A stretch of DNA of 64,000 nt, from contig NZ_JACJQL010000004.1 in assembly GCF_014696625.1 (NCBI RefSeq), forward strand, positions 1 through 64,000, in the 5' to 3' direction. Each line of letters starts with the position of its first letter. Within the stretch, counting starts at the first letter, position 1. A model generated the notes under the pieces. It did not search any database. It saw nothing but the letters and a program-made list of their open reading frames with translations, and had not been told where the DNA came from. Source of the DNA: Nostoc parmelioides FACHB-3921 (lineage in GTDB: Bacteria; Cyanobacteriota; Cyanobacteriia; Cyanobacteriales; Nostocaceae). Of the stretch, positions 1 through 7,880 are shown in pieces. The position numbers were made by a program, and so were the translations under genes.

Positions 1-419
1 TGTGCTGTCGAGGGTTTGCTGATTTCTCTGATTGTTCGATACCTAGTGAGTAGATGATACTTTTTATCAATCCACTCTTTTGCCATTTTGTCAATGCGTA
101 AGTCCTAATCTATTTTTTGGAGGGGGCTTGGGGGACGCAACCGTCCCCCAATCGGGGGTTTGGGGGATTCTCCCCCAAGTCTTGGTTCTTCTGAAATTGA
201 TAAGCTGACAACGTTAACTGAACCGTATTGATTTATTGGGTGCAACTTCATAGAGAATTGGTATTAGCCTCTAGCAAAATGAAAATAGGGCAAAATTAAT
301 TACCAATCCCCAATCCCCACAGATATTATCAGCGATCAAACAATTGTTCCGTAAATAGCCCAATCAATCATGTAGTTTTCCCATGTAATAAATCACCTCA
401 ATACAAAGGAAATTCTTTT
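1..419. other. Intergenic region at the window edge with a dispersed repeat
   Basis: No convincing complete gene. Frame 1 is open from the first base to a TGA at 55-57 and reads hydrophobic, so it could be the end of an upstream gene, but 18 codons are too few to call. Positions 110-231 hold a GC-rich repeat listed separately. A Shine-Dalgarno-like AAAGGA lies about 10 bases before the ATG at 420. Confidence 0.6.
110..231 (+). repeat. Dispersed hairpin repeat, copy 1 (inverted partner at 7685-7802)
   Basis: About 115 bases match 7685-7802 in the opposite orientation with few differences. Inside are two nested hairpins, one built on TTGGGGGACG / CGTCCCCCAA and one on TTGGGGGATTCTCCCCCAA. The second hairpin loop is flipped between the copies, as expected for a palindrome that inverts in place. 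It looks like a non-coding REP/MITE-like element; no transposase is present. Confidence 0.8.
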
Positions 420-806
420 ATGACTAACACGAATACTCAAGAAGCCTCTAAAGTTGCAGAACCACTACTCCGTCAAGGTGACTCTGGCGCGGCTGTGGCT
501 GAATTGCAAAGGTTGCTGAATGCCAAGGGTGTAAAGGTATCAGTTGATGGGATCTTTGGTGCAGGAACCCAAGCCGCAGTGATCAAATTTCAGCGCGCCA
601 ACGGTCTGACTGCTGACGGAATTGTCGGCTCAAAAACTTGGGTAGCTTTACGAAAGGTTCCTACTCCCACAATTCGTTTAGTAGATGTTGCTCTCAACTA
701 CGACCCAACCCAATTTCCCCACCAAATAGCTGCTTTAGAATGGCTGCAAAGTCAAATTCCCGCAGCTACACTCAATGAATTTGCTCGTCGTTGGCGGAAT
801 CAGTAG
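420..806 (+). CDS. Peptidoglycan-binding domain protein (PG_binding_1 type)
   Basis: A 128-residue protein. Residues about 15-77 show the PG_binding_1 pattern: LRQGDSGAAVAELQRLL, then VDGIFGAGTQAAVIKFQ, then GLTADGIVGSKTW. This is a small three-helix fold that binds cell-wall peptidoglycan in secreted hydrolases and related proteins. Here there is no signal peptide and no catalytic domain; the remaining C-terminal 50 residues are uncharacterised. It is monocistronic, bordered upstream by the hairpin repeat and downstream by a MITE-like element. The domain call is safe; the cellular role is open, since a protein lacking an export signal would need another route to reach the wall. Confidence 0.85.
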   Translation: MTNTNTQEASKVAEPLLRQGDSGAAVAELQRLLNAKGVKVSVDGIFGAGTQAAVIKFQRANGLTADGIVGSKTWVALRKVPTPTIRLVDVALNYDPTQFPHQIAALEWLQSQIPAATLNEFARRWRNQ

Positions 807-828
807 GTTGAAAAGTAAGAGTTTGATA

Positions 829-1010
829 GACGTAGTGCAACTTAGCAAAATACAAATGATTAAGCTGTCGCGTATTTAACTTGCACATCTTTTCGTATTA
901 GGTGTTGACTGCTGACTGTTGACAGTTAACTGTTAGCAGTGAACAAACCATACAAGTGAGTATGTAATTTAAAAGCGTAACAGCTTAATATGGCTGAATT
1001 GCACTACGTC
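829..1010. repeat. MITE-like element with terminal inverted repeats (family R2, copy 1)
   Basis: A 12-base terminal inverted repeat, GACGTAGTGCAA at 829-840 and TTGCACTACGTC at 999-1010, encloses 182 bases. A second inner inverted repeat lies at 859-872 and 976-989 (ATTAAGCTGTCGCG against CGTAACAGCTTAAT). The centre is a run of TGTTGAC/GTTAACTG-like units. Its core recurs at 18861-18970 and 27996-28119 in the opposite orientation. There is no coding capacity for a transposase. Confidence 0.75.
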
Positions 1011-1033
1011 TTTATACAGTTATCAATGAGATA

Positions 1034-1789
1034 TCAAACTCCTACTTTTTCCTGTTTGATTGTACTCAGATATTCTGCTAAGGCTTCTGAGCCACCAATT
1101 AATACTCCATCAATAAATACTTGCGGAACAGTTGTTGCACCTGTGACAGCACGTAGAGAACGGGTTGTAATCCCTTTACCCAGGGTAATTTCTTCATACT
1201 CTATACCATTTTCTTGTAAGGCCGCTTTGGCACGAGCGCAGAAAGGACAACCAACTTTGGTAAACAAGGAAACTAATTTTGGCTTGGCTGCTTGAGGATT
1301 AATGTATTTAAGCATTGTTTGAGCATCAGATACCTCAAATGGATCACCTGGTACATCCGGCTCAATGAACATCTTCTCAATTACGCCATCCTTCACCAAC
1401 ATAGAATAACGCCATGAACGTTTGCCAAATCCCAGGTCTGCTTTATCTACTAACATTCCCATCCCTTCGGTAAATTCGCCGTTACCATCAGGAATCAGAG
1501 TGATATTTTCTGCTTCTTGGGTTTTTGCCCATTCGTTCATCACAAAAGCATCATTTACGGAAATACAGACGATTTCATCGACACCATTCTCTTTAAAAAC
1601 TTTAGCCAACTCGTTGTAACCGGGTAGGTGAGTAGATGAACAAGTTGGCGTGAATGCACCCGGTAAAGAGAAGACGGCGACTGTTTTACCTGCGAATAAA
1701 TCATTAGTTGTTACATTCACCCATTCGTTATTTTGACGAGTCCGAAAGGTGACTTGAGGAACTCTTTGACCTTCTCGATTGGAAAACAT
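1034..1789 (-). CDS. Peroxiredoxin-glutaredoxin fusion protein (Prx5-type)
   Basis: A two-domain thiol peroxidase of about 251 residues. The N-terminal half is a Prx5/type II peroxiredoxin with the catalytic stretch [17 protein letters not shown]; the peroxidatic Cys is near residue 50. The C-terminal half is a glutaredoxin with the CPFC redox motif (Cys near 181 and 184) and the glutathione-site TVPQVFIDG. In such fusions the Grx domain uses glutathione to reduce the peroxidase, giving a self-contained cytosolic H2O2/alkyl hydroperoxide reductase. I chose ATG at 1789 rather than the upstream TTG at 1810 because it has an AGGGG about 9 bases before it. It is apparently monocistronic. All1541 of Anabaena PCC 7120 is, from memory, the same type of protein. 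Confidence 0.93.
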   Translation of the reverse strand: MFSNREGQRVPQVTFRTRQNNEWVNVTTNDLFAGKTVAVFSLPGAFTPTCSSTHLPGYNELAKVFKENGVDEIVCISVNDAFVMNEWAKTQEAENITLIPDGNGEFTEGMGMLVDKADLGFGKRSWRYSMLVKDGVIEKMFIEPDVPGDPFEVSDAQTMLKYINPQAAKPKLVSLFTKVGCPFCARAKAALQENGIEYEEITLGKGITTRSLRAVTGATTVPQVFIDGVLIGGSEALAEYLSTIKQEKVGV

Positions 1790-1986
1790 ATATTTAACCC
1801 CTGCTGACAAAATTTTACTTTTGATTGTTTCCTTTCTTAAGCGTAGTCGTTATGACTATACTTGTCAACAAGTAAAATTTTGGTAGTTACACCATGACAA
1901 TTATTGGTGTAACGTGCGCCTACAAACTTCTTCCTGATGAGAGCAAGGATTCTATAAAGTTTACATACTAAGACTTTTACAGAGTT

Positions 1987-2358
1987 TCAATTAGTCTTGC
2001 GCTCTTTCAAAACCTGATCTAGTAATTGCCTAGCGGGTTGTGCCTTAGTCAAAGCTGCTTGGTGATCACTATAAGCGCGCACCAACCGAGATAAACTACT
2101 TACACCAGTCTTAAGCTGCTCAAGTTCTTCACCTGATACCAGTTCGCCATCAAGCATCCGCCCGATCAAAGGTTTAATATCTCCCACTTCCTGACGAACT
2201 TTTTGCAGCTTTTCTACAGAACTCAGTAAGGATTTTAAGGAGTTCAAAATATTATCAATATCTTGGGGATCATCCACAGCTTCAGGCAAATTTTCCACCT
2301 CTGTCACTGTAGTTAATTCCTCTACAGCTTCACTTTTAACCCCATTTGGCTTTATCAT
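1987..2358 (-). CDS. Conserved hypothetical protein, acidic and helical
   Basis: A 123-residue protein with no signal peptide and no membrane segment. Residues 1-35 are acidic and low in complexity; residues about 35-120 are heptad-like helix with many Leu, Lys, Glu and Gln. I do not recognise a family. It is probably a small cytoplasmic coiled-coil protein. It starts at ATG with a GAGGAAG-type ribosome site and is divergent from truB, with a 114-base gap that must hold both promoters. Real-gene status is supported by length, start context and lack of a better overlapping frame. Confidence 0.7.
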   Translation of the reverse strand: MIKPNGVKSEAVEELTTVTEVENLPEAVDDPQDIDNILNSLKSLLSSVEKLQKVRQEVGDIKPLIGRMLDGELVSGEELEQLKTGVSSLSRLVRAYSDHQAALTKAQPARQLLDQVLKERKTN

Positions 2359-2472
2359 TAACGCTTCCTCAATAATTTGTTTTAGTCTAGCTTGAAAGTG
2401 CTATGCAGGGGGTGGAGAACAAAACCACTAACCCCTAGTTTCTAGTTCCTTTTTTATTTTTGAATTGTTACT

Positions 2473-3354
2473 ATGCAAGGTTTTATTAATTTAGATAAAC
2501 AATTTGGTTGGACTTCCCACGACTGTGTAGCACGGTTAAGAAAAATGTTACGCCTCAAACGTGTGGGACACGCAGGAACATTAGATCCAGCAGCTACTGG
2601 GGTGTTACCTATCGCAGTTGGCAAAGCTACAAGGTTATTACAGTATCTCCCCAGTGACAAAGCTTATAAAGCTACTGTCCGTTTTGGTGTGCAGACGACA
2701 ACAGACGATTTGCAAGGTGAAATTATTACTTCCCAACCTTGTGCAGGATTGAGCTTGTCTGAGGTGAAAACTGCGCTTTGCCAATTTATCGGCAAGATTG
2801 AACAAATACCGCCCATTTACAGTGCAATTCAAGTAGAGGGGAAACGCTTATATGATTTGGCGCGTAAAGGTGAAACAATAGAAGTGCCAGCACGGACTGT
2901 AGAAGTTTTTAGTATAGATGTTTTGGATTGGCGGGAAGGGGATTTTCCCGAATTGGATGTGGCGATCGCCTGTGGTAGTGGTACATATATTAGAGCGATC
3001 GCTCGTGATTTAGGTGCAATTTTCCACACAGGTGGAACTCTCGCCGCTTTGATCCGCACTCACAGCAGTGGCTTTAATTTAACAGATAGTCTCACCTTGA
3101 CGGACTTAGAAACTCAACTGCAAGCTGGGACTTTTGAACCAACCCCCGCCGATGCAGCTTTGCAATATTTACCGTCAGTTACCCTACCTAGCATCTCTGC
3201 ACAAAAATGGTGTCAGGGACAGCGAATTGAATTAAATTTAGAAACTGTTGGTAAAGTGCGAGTTTATCAAGCAGAAACAACTATTTTTTTGGGTATTGGA
3301 GAATTGCAAACTGGTGTGTTAATTCCTCAAATGGTGTTTGAACCGATTTCATAA
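2473..3354 (+). CDS. truB: tRNA pseudouridine(55) synthase TruB
   Basis: Isomerises uridine 55 to pseudouridine in the T-psi-C loop of tRNAs. The 293-residue protein has the TruB core [13 protein letters not shown] followed by [17 protein letters not shown] with the catalytic Asp at about residue 38. Further motifs are [10 protein letters not shown], the YSA motif in [20 protein letters not shown], and [14 protein letters not shown]. The length is normal for bacterial TruB and a PUA-like tail is present. The gene is followed after 30 bases by a Lin0512-type gene on the same strand, so the two may be co-transcribed. Confidence 0.97.
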   Translation: MQGFINLDKQFGWTSHDCVARLRKMLRLKRVGHAGTLDPAATGVLPIAVGKATRLLQYLPSDKAYKATVRFGVQTTTDDLQGEIITSQPCAGLSLSEVKTALCQFIGKIEQIPPIYSAIQVEGKRLYDLARKGETIEVPARTVEVFSIDVLDWREGDFPELDVAIACGSGTYIRAIARDLGAIFHTGGTLAALIRTHSSGFNLTDSLTLTDLETQLQAGTFEPTPADAALQYLPSVTLPSISAQKWCQGQRIELNLETVGKVRVYQAETTIFLGIGELQTGVLIPQMVFEPIS

Positions 3355-3384
3355 AGTGAGAATGGTGTATTTCAGGAGGTCACT

Positions 3385-3753
3385 GTGGTTCTTAAACGCT
3401 TGATTATCGAAATGGGGATGGGAGTAGATCAACATGGACAGGAACCGACAGTAGCCGCAGCTAGGGCTGTCCGGAATGCGATCGCTCACAACGCCTTACC
3501 GGGTGTGTGGGAAGTCGCTGGTTTAAGTCATCCCAACGAAATGATTGTGGAAGTCCAGGTAGCAGTACCTTATCCAGAAAAAGTTAGAGAAGAAGAAGTG
3601 TTAGCGGTTTTACCCTTTGGACGCAAAAGCTTGAAAGTAGAATTTGGGGGTATGGTAGTTCAGGGACGCGCTATTGCTGAACTCAACGATAAAAATGACG
3701 AAATGTTAGTAGCGATCGCATCAGTGACAGTTTTGGTAGAAACTAATCAATAG
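3385..3753 (+). CDS. Lin0512 family protein
   Basis: A 122-residue protein that starts at GTG (3385), supported by a strong CAGGAGGT ribosome site at 3373-3380. The opening LKRLIIEMGMGVDQHGQ, then AARAVRNAIAHNALPG, match my memory of the Lin0512 family, small conserved proteins of unknown biochemical function found in cyanobacteria and Firmicutes. No signal peptide or membrane segment is visible. It lies 30 bases downstream of truB on the same strand. The family call is by pattern memory; no function can be inferred. Confidence 0.8.
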   Translation: MVLKRLIIEMGMGVDQHGQEPTVAAARAVRNAIAHNALPGVWEVAGLSHPNEMIVEVQVAVPYPEKVREEEVLAVLPFGRKSLKVEFGGMVVQGRAIAELNDKNDEMLVAIASVTVLVETNQ

Positions 3754-3754
3754 T

Positions 3755-3850
3755 CTGGGACTTACGCACCCAGATTTTCTGTTGAGACCGGGTGTAAGGG
3801 TGTGAGAGTTTCAAACCCCTACACCCCTATACCCCTATACCCTTCTCCTG
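3755..3850 (+). repeat. Dispersed repeat R3, copy 1, with a CCCCTATAC tail
   Basis: The segment beginning CTGGGACTTACGCACCCAG and continuing through a GTTGAGACCGGGTG block ends in tandem CCCCTACAC/CCCCTATAC units. It matches 60351-60446 nearly throughout and, in reverse, a shorter stretch near 16874-16906. The repeat abuts the ATG of the next gene at 3851, so the ribosome site of that gene is within repeat DNA. Confidence 0.75.
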
Positions 3851-4234
3851 ATGACACAAGAAGCGATCGAACAAGTTGTTACTGCTTACTTTGCCAATAT
3901 CACAAGTATGAATCCAGAAGGCTGGATAGATAACTTTGCCGAAGATGCTATTAGTCATGATCCGGTTGGTGAACCACCAGCAAAAGTTCATGAGGGATAT
4001 CGTCAGTTTATCGGACAGTTACAGGCGGTATTTGAAAAATTAGAAGCAACAATCGAGCATATCTTCATTGCTGCGAATGAAGCAGCTGTTAAATGGACGA
4101 TGGTTGGAGTCAGCAAAAGTGGTAAGCCTGTGAAATTTGCGGGAATTACTATCTTTGAGGTTAACGCTGAAGGAAAAATTCAAACAACCCGCGCTTATTG
4201 GAATCCTGCACAGATGATTGCACAGTTACGCTAA
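3851..4234 (+). CDS. NTF2-like / SnoaL-like protein
   Basis: A 127-residue protein with the pattern of the NTF2-like cone fold: an N-terminal helix (IEQVVTAYFANI), then WIDNFAEDAISHDPVG, an HEGYRQFIGQL segment, and a C-terminal sheet with AVKWTMVGVSKSGKPVKF and FEVNAEGKIQTTRAYWNP. Members include SnoaL-like cyclases, steroid isomerase relatives and many stress-related proteins. The Asp/His pair in the DAISHDP stretch is typical of the pocket, but substrate cannot be inferred. It is probably cytoplasmic, with no signal peptide. The start is immediately downstream of repeat R3. Confidence 0.8.
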   Translation: MTQEAIEQVVTAYFANITSMNPEGWIDNFAEDAISHDPVGEPPAKVHEGYRQFIGQLQAVFEKLEATIEHIFIAANEAAVKWTMVGVSKSGKPVKFAGITIFEVNAEGKIQTTRAYWNPAQMIAQLR

Positions 4235-4360
4235 AACAACCAATCACGCGCAGGAATTCAATTACTACCAAATGTGATCAAGATCAGGAAGGAAAATAAT
4301 AATTAATCTTTTCTTTATCTTCTCTCCATTCCCCATTAGCAATTAGCAATTACCAATTCG

Positions 4361-4401
4361 CAAAAAAGCCTCTGGTAATTGTATTAATTTACCAAAGGCT
4401 T
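4361..4401 (-). terminator. Rho-independent terminator for the 34-residue membrane peptide gene
   Basis: On the minus strand a stem pairs 4389-4401 with 4366-4378 (13 bases, one mismatch) around a 10-base loop and runs straight into a T-tract (4362-4367). It begins 17 bases after the stop codon of the small minus-strand ORF at 4418-4522, which supports that ORF being a real transcribed gene. Confidence 0.8.
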
Positions 4402-4417
4402 ATTCTGCAATATTGCA

Positions 4418-4522
4418 TCATGACGACTCTTGCTCTTCTTCGTAAAACCAAATTTCTGCCAACAGACTCAAGCCAATCAGCCAAATAAAGCAGAAAACTG
4501 TAATCCAGAGTAGTCCTAACAT
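4418..4522 (-). CDS. Small single-pass membrane protein, 34 residues
   Basis: This short reading frame begins MLGLLWITVFCFIWLIGL, continues as hydrophobic helix to about residue 26, and ends in an acidic tail, FYEEEQESS. The start ATG is preceded at normal distance by GGAGG, and an intrinsic terminator lies just after the stop, so it is probably expressed. One transmembrane helix with an acidic tail is the architecture of small subunits of photosystem, cytochrome b6f, NDH-1 or bd-type oxidase complexes. It does not match PetL, PetM, PetN, PsbX or PsaM as I remember them. I cannot assign a complex. Confidence 0.75.
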   Translation of the reverse strand: MLGLLWITVFCFIWLIGLSLLAEIWFYEEEQESS

Positions 4523-4976
4523 AGCGATCGCCTCCAAACAACAATTTCTTCTACCTACTACTCCTCAGCATCCCAAATTATATTCAGTCCGACTAACTAC
4601 ATACTACACGCTTGGTATCATTGGTAAAGGGTGTAATTGATTGAGTTTTTTTAATTATTGCTACCTTAATGTTAAATAAGCCCCTGAAGAGTTATTTTCA
4701 CAAATCCTGTTATCTTGAATGTATTACCTTAGATTATTCGCGCAAGGATAACTTTTCACTTACTTTACTTACAAATTCATACATCGTAGAGTAAGTATAG
4801 TTTGAATTTTTTAGACTTATATCAAATTTATTTTGATGTTTGCTTATTTAGCTTACTAAATAAGCAACTTCAGTTAATATTAATCAGGTTTTACCCTTTA
4901 GTTGCTCATCCTGACCAAGTAGATCATCTGGTATTAATTACATCTCATTCAATAGCTTTTAGCCCTCATTGCTCCC
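4523..4976. other. AT-rich intergenic region
   Basis: This is the divergent spacer between the small membrane peptide gene (minus) and the gene at 4977 (plus). A HIP1 octamer lies within the ribosome-site region of the small gene. An open frame at 4802-5026 has no ribosome site and overlaps the start of the next gene in another frame, so I do not call it. No clear promoter motif could be fixed by eye. Confidence 0.5.
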
Positions 4977-5489
4977 ATGCTGACCCATCACCGCAAGCCC
5001 GTGTGCTTATCACTTATATCGACTGACCTACCATTCTGGTCAGTTGTAGAAACTGCTGGAACACTATATCAAAAAGACCTTGATAGGTTCCATTTATTAC
5101 TGACTACACCGCCACTTATCACCTGTGAACTAGCAAGTCCCGATACTCCAGAAGAACAAATTGCCCCACGTACTAGTAAAGCTTATGCCCCTGCTAGTCC
5201 TAGAGTTTTGTGGTTAGAAATTTCTCCCTATCGAGTAATTATGACCATGCAAGGTAACGATCAAGTGAGTTATCGCCACTTCTGGGAACAGGGCGTTTAT
5301 GGCATGAGTCGTTATTGGTTACCAACCGAGTCATTACAACCAAGCGATCCCATACGCTTACGGAACTATACCAATAGCTTGACTCTCAGTGGACGCGAAC
5401 TACCAGAGCATTTGCGTGTGGAATATGAATTGTGGGCTGAAAAAGTCCAATTAGGGCGCTATATTCTCAATCTGGAAATTCAACATTAA
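4977..5489 (+). CDS. Conserved hypothetical protein
   Basis: A 170-residue soluble protein that I do not recognise. There is no signal peptide or membrane segment. The region 75-165 (VLWLEISPYRVIMTMQG, then HFWEQGVYGMSRYWLP) is compact with several Trp and Tyr and looks folded; residues 48-75 are Pro/Ala/Thr rich and probably a linker. It is monocistronic and followed by a large hairpin and heptamer repeats. ATG at 4977 has no strong ribosome site, so the true N-terminus could differ slightly. Confidence 0.7.
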   Translation: MLTHHRKPVCLSLISTDLPFWSVVETAGTLYQKDLDRFHLLLTTPPLITCELASPDTPEEQIAPRTSKAYAPASPRVLWLEISPYRVIMTMQGNDQVSYRHFWEQGVYGMSRYWLPTESLQPSDPIRLRNYTNSLTLSGRELPEHLRVEYELWAEKVQLGRYILNLEIQH

Positions 5490-5547
5490 TCACAAAATAC
5501 TAAATGATGAGTGCGACTCAACCGAGAGAGCGCCACTCATCGAAGGC

Positions 5548-5597
5548 GGCGGGAAACCATCTCCCTTCAAGGGGTGGGAGGGAGATGGTTTCCCGCC
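5548..5597. repeat. Perfect 19-base inverted repeat (large hairpin)
   Basis: GGCGGGAAACCATCTCCCT at 5548-5566 is perfectly complementary to 5579-5597 around a 12-base loop. It may act as a terminator for the gene ending at 5489 or be a mobile palindromic element; no T-tract follows on either strand, so a repeat element is more likely. Confidence 0.75.
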
Positions 5598-5624
5598 ACC
5601 GTTAACTGCTGACTGATGACTGTT

Positions 5625-5659
5625 AACCGTCAACCGTCAACCGTCAACCGCCAACCGTC
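5625..5659 (+). repeat. Heptamer tandem repeat (AACCGTC, five units)
   Basis: Five consecutive 7-base units, four AACCGTC and one AACCGCC, form a short tandemly repeated repetitive (STRR) sequence of the type well known from heterocystous cyanobacteria. Related GTCAACTG-like units occur in the R2 elements and near 45567 and 53400. Confidence 0.85.
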
Positions 5660-5718
5660 AACGTGAAATCCCATACCCTTTTAGGGGTCGGATGAGCCTA
5701 ACACATCAAATCCTCAAC

Positions 5719-6393
5719 TCACGCCATAGGCTGTGGTTCTTTAACTTTTGCTTCTAATGTCGCTGGCTCTACTGATATTAGTTCGCCGTGGTTTAATGTC
5801 CAGCAGTAGTCAGCGATCGCCAACAAATCACCGGCATCATGTGTTACTACTAATAATGTCCAGTCTTGTTTGAGTTTGGCTAATAAGTTCACCAGTTGCC
5901 GACGCATTGACCAATCTAATCCGGCTGTCGGCTCATCTAGTAATAATAAATTGGGTTGGCGAATTAATTGTACTGCCAGGGCTAGCCGCCGTTGTTGACC
6001 CCCACTCAAGGCATGGGGTGCAGCCGAAAGCGATAAATGCTCTAATCCCACTTCACCTAATGCTTGTCTAACTCGTTCTGTCCCTAATTCAGGATGCCCT
6101 ATGCGTAATTCTTCTAAAATCGTACCACCGCAAAAGTGCCGTTCGGGAAACTGAAACACCAAACCTGCTAATTGTTGTAGCTGTTCGGCTATGAGTTCTT
6201 GTTCTCGCCAAAAAGCCCCACCAGATGTTGGTTCGGCTAGTCCAGATAAAATTTCTAATAAAGTACTTTTACCAGACCCGCTTGGGCCAATAATCAAACC
6301 TAGCTTTTGGGGGGGTAATTCTAGATTGACAGACTTGAGGATAGCTGTTGGGCAAGCTGTGGGATAGTAAACCAGATTTCGGAGATAGAGCAT
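5719..6393 (-). CDS. ABC transporter ATP-binding protein (CbiO/EcfA-like)
   Basis: A single nucleotide-binding domain of 224 residues: Walker A GPSGSGKST (about 37-45), Q-loop in LVFQFPERHFCGGT, signature ALSGGQQRRLALAVQL, Walker B NLLLLDEPTAGLD and a switch His in VVTHDAGDLL. The FPERHF stretch after the Q-loop is typical of CbiO/EcfA-type ATPases of cobalt and ECF vitamin importers and of their plastid relative ABCI11/NAP14. No permease gene is adjacent, so it must work with one encoded elsewhere. The substrate is unknown. Downstream are a heptamer repeat and hairpin; upstream is a 320-base spacer shared with the divergent TPR gene. Confidence 0.9.
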   Translation of the reverse strand: MLYLRNLVYYPTACPTAILKSVNLELPPQKLGLIIGPSGSGKSTLLEILSGLAEPTSGGAFWREQELIAEQLQQLAGLVFQFPERHFCGGTILEELRIGHPELGTERVRQALGEVGLEHLSLSAAPHALSGGQQRRLALAVQLIRQPNLLLLDEPTAGLDWSMRRQLVNLLAKLKQDWTLLVVTHDAGDLLAIADYCWTLNHGELISVEPATLEAKVKEPQPMA

Positions 6394-6713
6394 TTGTTAA
6401 GATTACCAAAAGTTGGCAAAGAACTCACTAACTAAGATTAACTACAACCAGAAGGACTGGAAACTTCGCTCAGGATTTATAGATTGTTACTTAATTAAAA
6501 CCTCAATTTACCAGCAAATATCATCCTGATTGTTCCATTGTGACAGATTCCCCAAAAGCCATGATTACAGTAGTTTTGGGAACTTGACATGATGACTCAA
6601 GTCTAAGTGTGAGGAGTATTTTATCTGCTATACACGCAAATCATAACTAATTATTTTCGTATTTTAAGTAACATATACAACTTTTTCAACCGCAATAATT
6701 CTGAGGCTAATTC
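6394..6713. other. Divergent intergenic region
   Basis: Spacer between the ABC ATPase (minus) and the TPR protein (plus). I see no ORF, no strong hairpin and no recognisable operator. It must contain both promoters. Confidence 0.5.
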
Positions 6714-7652
6714 ATGATCAAAAATTTTTCCTCTCCTCACTCAATAATCTTTTCTCAAGTCACAAAGCTCGTTCAGGCAAGTTTTGGCGTGGCGATCGCC
6801 TTAACTTTGGCAAGCAATCCATCATGGGCTGACGATCCCTTCCGCGCCGAGAAACCGCGTAACATTGGCGACAATACAGAAGAAGCTTTTAAGGCAGTCT
6901 TTCAACGGGGTGATTATCCCACCGCAGAACGTTATCTCAATCAAGCAATCTCCAGTGAAGCCAATGAGCCTCTAGCTTACGCCATGAAAGCATCTTTAGC
7001 ATACATTAATGGAGATTTGGCAGGGCTGAGTAATTACGGCAAGAAAACCCTGGAAACGGGACAAAAGTTAGTTACAACTGACGAATTACGGGGCAATATT
7101 TACACAGCTGTAGGGCATTTTTTAGAAGGAGGGGCAATTATTAGCCGTGAAGGTACACTCAGAGGCGCGCCTCAAGCTTTGGGACGGCTAAGACAAGTAT
7201 ATGAATATCTGGATAGGGCAGAAGCGATTTCTCCTCAAGATCCAGAATTGAATTTACTCAAGGGTTATATGGACTTGATGTTGTCTGTGAGTCTACCCTT
7301 TGCCAACCCAGATGAGGCGATTAACCGCCTACAAAGGAATGCTGCGCCTCAGTATTTAACTAATCGAGGTATTGCGATCGCCTATCGTGATTTAAAACAG
7401 TACCCTCAAGCTCTAGATTATGCTAACCGAGCCATCAAAGAAGCTTCAGATAACCCTGAGTTGTATTATCTTAAAGCGCAAATCCTCAAAGGACAGGGTA
7501 GCCAAGAAAAAAGCCAGCAATTAATTCGAGAAGCGATCGCTAATTTCGACAAAGCCTTAACTAAAAGGTCTCAGCTTCCCAGTTCATTGGTAAAGCAAAT
7601 TGAAAGCGAACGCAATAATGCAGTCAATAACCTTAATAGTGTGGGGCAGTAA
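6714..7652 (+). CDS. Sll0314/Alr1548-type TPR repeat protein, exported
   Basis: A 312-residue protein. Residues 1-40 form a signal peptide with hydrophobic core ASFGVAIALTLA and probable cleavage after SWA. The mature part carries TPR-like helical pairs around 55-110, 160-190 and 215-265 (for example YPQALDYANRAIKEASDNPELYYLKAQIL). It fits the family named after Synechocystis Sll0314 and Anabaena Alr1548, thought to be periplasmic. TPRs mediate protein contacts; the partner is unknown. The gene is monocistronic, convergent with rel, and separated from it by the second copy of the hairpin repeat. Confidence 0.85.
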   Translation: MIKNFSSPHSIIFSQVTKLVQASFGVAIALTLASNPSWADDPFRAEKPRNIGDNTEEAFKAVFQRGDYPTAERYLNQAISSEANEPLAYAMKASLAYINGDLAGLSNYGKKTLETGQKLVTTDELRGNIYTAVGHFLEGGAIISREGTLRGAPQALGRLRQVYEYLDRAEAISPQDPELNLLKGYMDLMLSVSLPFANPDEAINRLQRNAAPQYLTNRGIAIAYRDLKQYPQALDYANRAIKEASDNPELYYLKAQILKGQGSQEKSQQLIREAIANFDKALTKRSQLPSSLVKQIESERNNAVNNLNSVGQ

Positions 7653-7684
7653 TTGGGGACTGGGGCAAAAAAGTTAAAAGTAGG

Positions 7685-7802
7685 GTTCAGTTAACGTTGT
7701 CAGCTTATCGATTTCAGAAGAACCAAGACTTGGGGGATTCTCCCCCAAACCCCCGATTGGGGGACGGTTGCGTCCCCCAAGCCCCTCCAAAAAATAGATC
7801 TG
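7685..7802 (-). repeat. Dispersed hairpin repeat, copy 2 (inverted partner of 110-231)
   Basis: This is the reverse complement of the 110-231 repeat over about 115 bases, including the two GGGGG/CCCCC hairpins and the TGACAACGTTAACTGAAC flank. It lies between the convergent TPR and rel genes, where its hairpins could also serve as a bidirectional transcription stop. Confidence 0.8.
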
Positions 7803-7880
7803 TTTTATGTGTAGCAGTTAATTTATTTTCTTAACTGGATCGTATTGACTCATCACCCATTACCCAGTCCCCAGTTTCCA

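Noticed and set aside
1..57. Possible C-terminal end of an upstream gene in frame 1
   Set aside because: Only 18 codons before TGA with no recognisable motif; cannot be told from chance.
990..1295. Open frame of 101 codons on the plus strand
   Set aside because: Lies antisense to the Prx-Grx gene and begins inside the R2 repeat; no coding features.
4802..5026. Open frame of 74 codons
   Set aside because: No ribosome site, AT-rich leader-like sequence, and overlaps the start of the gene at 4977 in another frame.
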